Source: Enoplolaimus lenunculus
Taxonomy: Eukaryota > Nematoda > Enoplea > Enoplida > Thoracostomopsidae
DNA: 64,000 nucleotides
Direction of reading: 5' to 3'
NCBI GenBank assembly: GCA_030248215.1
Contig: JASANG010001233.1
Span: forward strand, 1 to 64,000
Shown here: piece after piece, positions 55,770 through 64,000 of the stretch
Numbering within the stretch: position 1 is the first letter of the stretch
Layout: the number at the start of each line of letters is the position of its first letter
The notes under the pieces: model-generated
Told to the model about the DNA's origin: nothing
The model's input: only the letters and a program-made list of their open reading frames with translations
The model's database searches: none
Position numbers and translations under genes: made by a program

Positions 55770-57220
55770 TAAACTTGGGAATATGTTTTGGTTGTCACAT
55801 TGCTAAAAGTAATATTGGTGCAAATCTACACTCTACAAGACCGCTCTAATCTTAATATATTGGAACATAATGTCGATTTGGCTCCTAATAACCTCGCCTG
55901 ATTATTGTCACCGCCCTCGGGCGGTGACTCTTGTATTTGCTCGCGGCTATTTTCAAAGAAATATGTATTATGTATATATTAGAACGTTTTTACGAAAAAT
56001 TTTGGTTAAATTTACAATATTCTATGCTAGAATTTTTCACTCAAATGCTATTATATTATATGTGGAAGTGTGATACAATTTCTTTGTTTGACGGAATGTA
56101 AATGCTTCATTACAGTTCGTGCGTGTTCAGAACGATAAGAATCTTAAGTTCCATCTAAAAAATAATCGTCTGTTATGCCGTTCAGTAAAATTAGCTGGTT
56201 TGCACGCAAAATGATAACCTCATAAAAACGTGGAAAGTGTGCGGTTATAGCACATTTGTGTAGCCACTCAGTTGCTCCACTCGGGTAACTCAGCCCAACG
56301 GCACCTCGCTACCCACTGCGCCGAGAGTTCGACTGCAGTTTCAGCCGTCCGTTGAAGCATTACTCGTAGCTTCGCTTGCTGTAGGCCGCACCAAAGGTCT
56401 GTTTTAAGACCTGGGGAAGAGTAAAGTTTTTGTAGTCTATAAGTCAGCATGCAAAACGAACCAAAATAACAACTGTTCGACTTATAGTCACCTGCCCAAA
56501 CCGGTTACCCTAATTGCACATAATTTTACCGCATACGTCTTCGTTCAGCGAAAATAAACGGAAAATCTACGTATATAACATTAAAAATGAATAACAACAA
56601 CCATAACACTTGGAAGAGGTTTGTTGTATTGTAGAATTTTTGTTTCAAGCAAAACATGAGTTGAACTCGAGCTCCGACTTAAATCGAAGTCGACATTCAG
56701 GGACTTTGTAAAAGGCATATATCTTGAAATAGACCAGGTGTGGACGTAATTGCGCTAAAACTTATGGAATAATGGCTGGAATTCTGAAACCTTTCACTCA
56801 AGTATAACTTTATACTTAAATATTTTCTAAGCACAACGTTCCGATGGCATAATGTTAAGGCTTAATTACTCAAAGGCAATTTGTCACTAGATAACCACCA
56901 CTAGATCCACAATTGTATGAATTCTATCATTTGAGCTTGATGGAGCAGAACAATTTTGGGTTTGGCCAACTCGCGGTGACCGTGCATTTGACTTTCAGTC
57001 AAATAACTTGTTTCAATTAAATTTTAATATTTTAAGGCTGGAATACATATTTTCACTTTTGTGATCTCATATGGACTTCTGCGGAACCAAAGATGTATTT
57101 TCAACAGCTCAGAAATTTTATGTTTTCATGTATATTACTGTATAAAAGCGACACGCAGAGTTGAATTGCGTGCTTTTTTGCCTTGGATGACAGGTTTAAT
57201 GCACCTTGTGAATAGTTCGT
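55770..57220. other. A+T-rich stretch with no supported gene
   Basis: Only short frames without recognisable features. No exon of the tandem family and no further MITE from the families above was found. Confidence 0.45.
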
Positions 57221-57229
57221 GATTTCGAG

Positions 57230-58760
57230 TGCTCAATGAAACCACCAACTCCGCGTTCAGGTCCGTTTCCAATGACGCTTATATCGCTCTGATTCAATAA
57301 ATGCAGTCGTTTTCCTTTTATTCCCTCCCAACACCACGTTAAAGCTATATTCAATAAAGCACAAATACCGAGTACAACGAATAAACGAGTAATATGCTTA
57401 TGCTGCCGACCTTATTGTTCTCCGAAGGTGCCGAAAGTTCCTCTGTTAGGTGCTTTCCGCACGTCAACTACGATATACTTAACCCTGTTGTTCAACTAAG
57501 TCACTAGCTCACACCGTACAAAACAAATGCAAACGTAACGTGACAGCCCAAGTCCTCCGTAAATTCCCCAAATATCCGTAGAATTCCCAAGTAAATCCAA
57601 AATCCGACAGCCGAGACTAGCCCCGCTAGAATCGACCTATCCCAAGTAAATCCCAAATAATCCCCAGTAACCCTTTACAACATTCCTCAAGTAACCCCGG
57701 TTTCCCCTGGTACTGCCCGTACGCTCCGCGCTATGCGCTCTATTAGCGATTCCCTGATTACGCTGCTTTCACCGTACTCACATTGGAGCTACCGTGATAC
57801 CTTTTCCAGTTAGATCCTATAACCCAAGTCACTCGGTCACTAACACGCAAATCAAATCGTAAAAATCTCAATAAACTGTTCAAATCCGCTAGGTGTAAAT
57901 GCAAGTCACAAAGCGCCGCATTCCGTAAGTTTTCAATACAATAATGATTATGGAGGCTGGCTACCCCAGCCCCCATATTGAGCTGATTTGCATGTTTTTG
58001 TGTGTCCCGGGTGTATCAGGTACCTTAGGGACACACAACTTCCAACATAACAATAACCGATCAACAACAACAACAACATAAACCCCCCCAAACCCCTAGC
58101 TATCTAATTTGGCGCAATAGGCCAGCAAAAATATATATTAAGTGGCCACGCAGGGCCCTGAGTACTGAACCTTGCGGACGCAGCCGCCATGCATCGATTT
58201 ATACATTTCTACGCCGTTTAGCAACGTCTAAGCCTAACTTAAGTTGTAAGAGAGACTAGGCGGAGCCGGGGACTCCCTTAAGGCGTGGATTTAGGTTTGG
58301 TTTTAGTTTATTTTAGTTTTTAGGTAGAAATATATTTAAGTGTGGCACAGCCACCTACAACCCTCCTTCGGCGCAGATGCCGACCCCGGCATCGAACAAT
58401 TTTTATGGCCCTATTTTACTGCCTTTTTTTTTGCCGTCGCTAAAAAGCGTAAACAACAAACAACATAATATAACGATAATAACAACAATAATAACAAAAA
58501 CAACAACAATTTTTATTTTCTTTTATTTTTTTAGCATAGCCAACGTCGACCCAAGACCACCCGTCGTTGCGTCCATACCCGTAAACATCCCTCCATCAGC
58601 GTACTACCGCATCCAGCACCCTGCCCCTAATAAAGTTCATCCAGCAAATGAAGCGTACCAGTACCCCCAGCACCCCGAACAATGCAATAATTAGCCCATT
58701 TCTTCTCCATATCCAGCGTCCCTGACCCTGACCATTAACGTCCACCCTCGCTAAAGTCCT
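57230..58760 (-). other. GC-richer region after the long frame
   Basis: On the minus strand this follows the stop codon of the long frame. It has AATAAA signals at 58,527-58,522, 58,517-58,512 and 57,322-57,317. Repeated TTACTTGGGAA/ACTTGGGAT words occur around 57,570-57,690. There is no second large frame. It is most simply the 3' non-coding or terminal part of the element that carries the long frame. Confidence 0.4.
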
Positions 58761-61700
58761 TTAAAAATGCCGGCTGCGCATCGACGGCGTCTGTCCATAG
58801 TAAGCATCCACCTCTTCCTGCGACACGAAACGTCGGTCCTGCAATTGTGCCGTCGATTGCTGTTGTTGCTGTCGATCCGCACGCCGAATCTCGTTGATCC
58901 GTTGTCGCACTGTCTCCGTTTGCCGCCGATAATAGTGTCGATCGTCGCCAACCCGCGATTGATCCACATAGCCGCCAACCGTTCCCGGATATTGCTCAAC
59001 TTGCGATTGAGTCACATATCCGCTCACCGTGGCCGGATACTGTTCAACCTGCGGCTGAGCCACATACCCACTAACCGTGCCTGAGTACTGCTCAACGTGT
59101 GGCTGAGCCACATACCCACTAACCGTTGCCGGATACTGTTCAACCTGTGGCTGAACCGCATAGCCGCCAACCGTCGCCTGACACTGCTCCACTGGTACCT
59201 GCCGAATCTGATACTGTACCGTTGGAGTTTCCACGGGTGGGCCCACGCCCCTCCCCTGGCTCACCGAAGCTGGACCGTACGACCCTGCTGCTGTACTAGC
59301 ATACACGGCTGACGAATCATACACCGGATTCGCCTGTCTCGGTCCAATCCTACTCGACGCTGATCCCGACGTCGGACGCACATAGCCTCGGCCCTTGCCC
59401 CTTTCCGAGGCGCGTCGTTGCGAAGCTGCCCTGTGCGTCTTTGTGTCAAACCTCCATTTCCACTCACCTGCCGCATTTCGCACCCGAATATACCCCGGTG
59501 CCGGCGGCTGCTCGTCCTTTCCTGGATCCCGCGACACTGCTGGTGGCGCCGGAGTTGTAGCCGGTGGTGGTTCCGGTGGAGGCACCGCCAACTGCTGCAG
59601 CTGTTTCCAAAACTCCTCTCGCGACTTTCCTTCCTGTTGCTGTATCCTCGGAGATCGCCGGGGAGACATTACTTTCTCCCCCGCGCCCACGCTCGACTGT
59701 GGTGTCTCCGTACCACATTCCCAAGCTGTTACTTTGCCTTTACTTTTTCCTTTATGTTTCCCCGTCACCTCCTTCCACCGTTTTGACCCCTTTTCCGGCG
59801 TCACTTCCTGAATCTCATCATCCGGTACCGACTCGATCTCTTCCTCACTAATCTGCTCCGTCACCAATTGGCTCCCCGCAGATTCTCGCGCCGGTTGAGT
59901 CAATTCCCGCACCCCTTCCGTTCCCGTTTCTATTCGCGTCATTCTCACCACAGGCTCCCTAGTAATTTCGGGTTGTGCCTGTCGTGCCACCGTCTCCGTT
60001 GCCCCAGCCCGAGCTTGAGCTTCCGCCTGTGTCGGCTTCCCACTCGTGCTCGGCTGCGGCTGCTCCTGCTCCTGCGTATCCATCGGCTCGGCGCTCGGCG
60101 CTACTCGTCGCTCACTTAACAAGTAGCCCCGACAAATTTCCAGCGCCTGCCTATTCGCATCCGCGATCCTTCTTAGTTCCTCCGTTTCTTTCCTCGTAAA
60201 ATTCTCTACCATATTCAACATGGATCGCCGAGTGACCTCCGGTAACGTCAATTCCGGCAGTCCCGTTTCTTTTCTATCCGCCGGATATGCAAAGGTCATA
60301 TTGAAATACCCAGATAACCTTGCTGCCGCCTTCACAGTTTCAAACGAAAACTGCCTTTCCGTTTCCCGAGTCATCTCCGCTTGCAACCCGCGCAACCGCT
60401 CTTTTCTGTCCGCCCGATCTTTAGGATTGGTCGCGCGCATCGCCCATAGATTGTCCTTCTCAAAACTCCGCCTCGCTTTCCAGTACCGTTGGTTCTGGTA
60501 TGCCCGAGCTGTGACCAGCGTCCTGCTCCGTTTCACCCCTTCATCTTGTGATTTGTTGAATAATTGCATAATCACATGAGACGATAGCGGTAGGAAAAAA
60601 TCCGACGGAGCCCTGCCGAACCAGGTGTTCGGCGCCGTTATCGCCCGGGTTGCCACTTCTCTGACTATCCGCGCGAACCACCTCATCAACCCCTGATATG
60701 TTTCTGGCACTATATCCAGCATCCGAAATACGCATGCCGCCAGACCTCGCTCCGCATAGTTGAGGCATTCCATCCATTCATCGATCGACGCCTCCCTATG
60801 CAAGTAAAACTCATAGGCTCTTAAAGCCGCTACCGCCCAATGCGACGCCAGCTTCTCCAATATTTCGCCCGGTAATCCTAAATCCGGCCTCGGCGGATTC
60901 TCGTTTGCCTGAAAATAATCCGCGTGCAACCGGAACTGGTACCCTCCTTTATACAACGGTAAGAAGTTATGTACCGTTACGATGCCCATATCCGGAAATG
61001 CGACGATACCTCTACCTATTTTCGGTACCCTCCACGCCGGATCTCTCGGTCTACTCCGCCGCGCTGGGGATTTCGCCCCTGCTGTCGCCGCGGTCCGCTG
61101 TTTTGCTGCTGGTGCCACCTTCGGCTCACTTACCGTTTTCGGCTCGACCGCTTTTACAGCCGTCGCTCCCGCCGATTCCTCTCCTGAACCAACTTCCAAG
61201 CGTACCACCTTCGGTACCCTGCCCGCTGTCGCCGACCTCTGCCTTTTTAACACTCCTTTCCGCTGTACCGTCTCCTCCTCTGACGACGATTCCGATTCCT
61301 TCCTCTCCGCCTCCTTAGGTTTCCCGTTTCCTTGCTTCCGGACCTTGCTCGGCTCCCGCAGTTGAGTTTCTAACTGCCGTTTCTCGCCCAGCAACGTCAT
61401 GATTTCGTCCATCGCCTTTTTCAATTTTGTCTCCGTATCCTTGTTTTCTTTCTCCCTTTCCTTCAACCTTTCCTCGGTCCGCCTTACTAAATCCTCTGCC
61501 CCGGATACATGTTCATGCGCCCGCTGCCGCTGATCTACAGCTGTGGCCTGCACGCGCTCCAAATGAGTTACCCGGCTCCTTTCTCGTGACAAGCACTCCG
61601 CGTAACCCATTAGATCCCTCATAGCTTTCGTCGTAAACTCCTGGTATTCCCGTAATTTACGCGCCAGCTTCATCGTTTCTAAATCCGCCTCTTTCCTTTG

Positions 61701-64000
61701 CGTCCAATTCTGTTCTACATCGCGTATTCTCGCCGTCACTGCCGCGTACGCGTTCTCTATTTCCGGCACTCCGAATCCGCCCGGTGGGTACATCGCCCTC
61801 ACGCCGGCTCGCAGTGCCTCCACCGTTGCCATATCCCCCTGTTGCCTCTCCTCGATATCCCGCTTTATCGCTTCTTCCAGGTTCAGCATAGGCCGATGTT
61901 CCATCATAGGGTCGCTCGCTAAAGGTGGGGACGGGACCATCTCCGCCCAATGAAACCCTTTTGGCAGTGGGTTGGGCGGCGGTGGTCTCGTCCCCGGCTC
62001 CAGGAACGGTGACCCTTCCGCCGTCGACCTCGTTTCTACTGGCAACTGTGGAATCTGCCCCCTTTGATATGCTTCGAAATCTAGAACGTTCCACATATAT
62101 CCCGTTGGTGTAACCGGCGCCCGAACTATCGCGCTTCCGCTGCTCTCTCCTTGCTCTCTCGCTTGTTTCCCTTTTCCTTTACCATTTCCTTTCTTCGGCG
62201 TTTCACCTATTACTGGGTTACTTGCACCGCCACTCCCCGGAGTCTCTGACCCAGCGGCTTCCTCCACCACTACTAAGTCGTCGTGGCGAGGACTTCCTTC
62301 TTCCATTTCCTCTACTACTTCTAATTCGCATCCGCCCGTTACGTTCTCCGCAACCGGCTCTCCCTGACTCGCCTCTGTTTCCGCTACCGCTCCGGTTTGG
62401 CCCGTTACTTGTGTAGTAACCGACGCCTCCATAGGCTCCTCCTCACTCGTTGCCGACAATCTGACCCCGCTCATCGCCGGGCCCAATGCTTCCATTACTC
62501 CGTCACTCGGTCCTCTCCGCTTTTTCACTTTCTTTTTCCCGTCCACTTTCTCCGCAGGCGATGTCCCCGTGGACGCTCCCCTGCTACTCGACGGGCTCGA
62601 TGGTCCTGCCTCCGATGACGCCGGTTCTGCTTCAGACGCCTCGACTTCCGTTGTGCCCCTGCTAGAATCCGACGTCACTCTCTGTTTCCGCCTTTGCGCT
62701 AATCGAGCTTCCTCTGCCTCCAGATCTACGCACAAAGCCGGTGTCCTCACGACCATCGACTTACCCTTCCTAATATCCGACATCAACTCTTGTCCTCCCG
62801 GCTGGGCCACCGAAGCGAACGAGATTTGAATGTCGTCCGTTGTTTTCGGCCGTGTCGAACCGCCGTTCCCTTGCATAACTGTTTCGTACATCTCTTCCCA
62901 CCATTGCCTTGTCTCTTCCTCCGGAACCACCTCGCCTCTGCTCGTCAGTACCGTTGCCTTGTCAGGACCCGCGAACGCGTTTTCATACGGCAGTTCCCTC
63001 GACGATACTGTCGGCGGATTGTAGATCGGTTCCCATTCTTCCTCCCCGCGTTGCGCCGGCACAAAATATTGCCGCCTCTTTTGTTTCTCCTTCGCCGTCT
63101 CTTTGACCGCTTCCGGTTGCAATGGTACCCAACGCACCATCCTTCTACACCATTCAGACCATTTTTCCGGCTCATCCTCCTCTAATTTCCGCACCGCGAT
63201 TTCCGCCGTGCACCTCTGTACCCTCTCTAATATTTCCGTCTCCTGAGGCCATAACAACTCAATCCTTTGACTATTATCCGGTATCGAAACGTCTATTGGC
63301 TCCGTCCTTCCTCTAAATAATTGAAAGACCGAGACTCGTTTCGGATGCCGCTCGCCTTCTATTTGCCTAAATGCCTCTTCAAATAGCCGTAAATACTCTG
63401 ATTCCGTATCCTGATAGTCCCTGAGCGCTAACCGTGACGCCGCATTGCGACCAATACCTACCGTTAGGCTCACCTTGGACATATCACCGAATGACTCCAG
63501 CTTTTGGTACAGCTCGAATACTACTGCCGGTCTATCTCGCTCTACCACATGCTTAAATTGCCGCGTTACCATCGCCGCTGCCACATCCGCTAGCATTACA
63601 TCCAGGCTAGCATAATGTATAAACTGCAAAAATTCTTTATCCGCCTTATTCGTTTTAGGAGTGCCTTTAGCCGTATTTCGGCGCAACAGACCTAACCATT
63701 TTGACGTATGTGGGGTTTCTCCCTTATCTACGCCAAAGTAGTGTTTCAAGGTCTCTCGCAGGCTACTCGACTGAAACAACCCGTCATGTACTCGTTGTAA
63801 ATCCACCGTCTGAGAATCCGCTGGAAACGCCTGTTTTAATCCTGCTTCCCACATAATCTTATGTGCCTTTTTATTCCACCATACCTTAATCTTACTTTCC
63901 TTCCACAGCAGATCATAGATCGGCTCCGGCACCTTGCCACAGAATGCTTGAATGTCCACCAAGAAGACCGCACCCTCCGTCGTTCCGATCTGAAGCGTGC
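58761..64000 (-). CDS. Giant open frame with exonuclease-like N-terminal fold, partial
   Basis: Open from the right edge of the window to TAA at 58,763-58,761, more than 1,740 codons. The true start lies outside; the GTG at 63,962 is only the first start-like codon, and the frame stays open before it. Residues counted from there: VFLVDIQAF, KVWWNKKAHKIMW (27-38), VDLQRVHDGL (53-62), KHYFGVDKGE and YASLDVMLADV (117-127) follow the pattern of DEDD 3'-5' exonucleases of the Exd/RNase D/MUT-7 type. The first acidic motif would lie outside the window. Then come a long disordered Ser/Glu/Pro region, a coiled coil (about 800-868), an unknown folded region (about 960-1,285), and five ~19-residue repeats VEQYPATVSGYVAQP (about 1,590-1,670). 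GC-rich, unlike the neighbouring genes. It looks whole in the window. Likely a large mobile or virus-like element polyprotein; a host gene is possible. Confidence 0.6.
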   Translation of the reverse strand, partial: TLQIGTTEGAVFLVDIQAFCGKVPEPIYDLLWKESKIKVWWNKKAHKIMWEAGLKQAFPADSQTVDLQRVHDGLFQSSSLRETLKHYFGVDKGETPHTSKWLGLLRRNTAKGTPKTNKADKEFLQFIHYASLDVMLADVAAAMVTRQFKHVVERDRPAVVFELYQKLESFGDMSKVSLTVGIGRNAASRLALRDYQDTESEYLRLFEEAFRQIEGERHPKRVSVFQLFRGRTEPIDVSIPDNSQRIELLWPQETEILERVQRCTAEIAVRKLEEDEPEKWSEWCRRMVRWVPLQPEAVKETAKEKQKRRQYFVPAQRGEEEWEPIYNPPTVSSRELPYENAFAGPDKATVLTSRGEVVPEEETRQWWEEMYETVMQGNGGSTRPKTTDDIQISFASVAQPGGQELMSDIRKGKSMVVRTPALCVDLEAEEARLAQRRKQRVTSDSSRGTTEVEASEAEPASSEAGPSSPSSSRGASTGTSPAEKVDGKKKVKKRRGPSDGVMEALGPAMSGVRLSATSEEEPMEASVTTQVTGQTGAVAETEASQGEPVAENVTGGCELEVVEEMEEGSPRHDDLVVVEEAAGSETPGSGGASNPVIGETPKKGNGKGKGKQAREQGESSGSAIVRAPVTPTGYMWNVLDFEAYQRGQIPQLPVETRSTAEGSPFLEPGTRPPPPNPLPKGFHWAEMVPSPPLASDPMMEHRPMLNLEEAIKRDIEERQQGDMATVEALRAGVRAMYPPGGFGVPEIENAYAAVTARIRDVEQNWTQRKEADLETMKLARKLREYQEFTTKAMRDLMGYAECLSRERSRVTHLERVQATAVDQRQRAHEHVSGAEDLVRRTEERLKEREKENKDTETKLKKAMDEIMTLLGEKRQLETQLREPSKVRKQGNGKPKEAERKESESSSEEETVQRKGVLKRQRSATAGRVPKVVRLEVGSGEESAGATAVKAVEPKTVSEPKVAPAAKQRTAATAGAKSPARRSRPRDPAWRVPKIGRGIVAFPDMGIVTVHNFLPLYKGGYQFRLHADYFQANENPPRPDLGLPGEILEKLASHWAVAALRAYEFYLHREASIDEWMECLNYAERGLAACVFRMLDIVPETYQGLMRWFARIVREVATRAITAPNTWFGRAPSDFFLPLSSHVIMQLFNKSQDEGVKRSRTLVTARAYQNQRYWKARRSFEKDNLWAMRATNPKDRADRKERLRGLQAEMTRETERQFSFETVKAAARLSGYFNMTFAYPADRKETGLPELTLPEVTRRSMLNMVENFTRKETEELRRIADANRQALEICRGYLLSERRVAPSAEPMDTQEQEQPQPSTSGKPTQAEAQARAGATETVARQAQPEITREPVVRMTRIETGTEGVRELTQPARESAGSQLVTEQISEEEIESVPDDEIQEVTPEKGSKRWKEVTGKHKGKSKGKVTAWECGTETPQSSVGAGEKVMSPRRSPRIQQQEGKSREEFWKQLQQLAVPPPEPPPATTPAPPAVSRDPGKDEQPPAPGYIRVRNAAGEWKWRFDTKTHRAASQRRASERGKGRGYVRPTSGSASSRIGPRQANPVYDSSAVYASTAAGSYGPASVSQGRGVGPPVETPTVQYQIRQVPVEQCQATVGGYAVQPQVEQYPATVSGYVAQPHVEQYSGTVSGYVAQPQVEQYPATVSGYVTQSQVEQYPGTVGGYVDQSRVGDDRHYYRRQTETVRQRINEIRRADRQQQQQSTAQLQDRRFVSQEEVDAYYGQTPSMRSRHF

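Noticed and set aside
58767-63316. Many 60 to 140-codon plus-strand frames opposite the giant frame
   Set aside because: They are shadows of the GC-rich coding strand, lying in the other strand's third-position pattern.

Overview
The window looks like A+T-rich nuclear DNA of an animal: spliceosomal introns, secreted-protein exons and very many small DNA-transposon relatives. Arrays of the hexamer TTAGGC, the telomere repeat of most nematodes, occur in both orientations. Most of them sit inside transposon-like elements, so they hint at a nematode-like ecdysozoan but do not prove it and do not mark a chromosome end. I cannot name the species.

The main result is a tandem family of three related genes, all on the minus strand. 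Gene 3 (51,292 down to 35,191, nine exons) and gene 2 (31,402 down to 18,153, eight recognised exons) can be read completely. Gene 1 starts at 10,916, has its second exon at 1,751-1,713, and runs off the left edge. The protein has a 17-residue signal peptide, a long acidic Ser/Glu-rich region, a Thr/acidic region, two tandem helical modules and a Lys-rich tail. Every intron is phase 2, and genes 2 and 3 have identical lengths for exons 1 and 4 to 9. The function is unknown; a structural or matrix role outside the cell is only an inference. Genes 2 and 3 share a TATA-bearing upstream block at 32.45-32.85 and 52.5-52.87 kb.

The introns record insertions made after the duplications. They include TA-flanked MITEs, TTAA-flanked MITEs (one with its empty site in the sister gene), hAT-like MITEs with 8-bp target duplications, an internally deleted piggyBac element (43,201-44,852), and elements whose interior is a satellite. 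One of these is a foldback element with about 2.5 kb of 8-bp repeats (28,590-31,173); the others carry TTAGGC arrays.

Two GC-richer blocks stand out. At 3.66-9.57 kb, inside intron 1 of gene 1, lies DNA with no recognised gene but with a strong promoter-like cluster and a 177-bp tandem repeat. From about 57.2 kb to the right edge lies a block whose minus-strand reading frame (58,761 to beyond 64,000) is over 1,740 codons long. It begins in the window with what reads as a DEDD-type 3'-5' exonuclease fold (Exd/RNase D/MUT-7-like), followed by disordered, coiled-coil and unknown domains. It is probably part of a large mobile or virus-like element and is the most unusual coding sequence here.

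The 52.03-54.69 kb region is a large inverted duplication of gene 3 upstream DNA. The remaining stretches (14.3-16.3, 17-18, 47.3-48.8, 55.8-57.2 kb) are A+T-rich with no gene that I can support.
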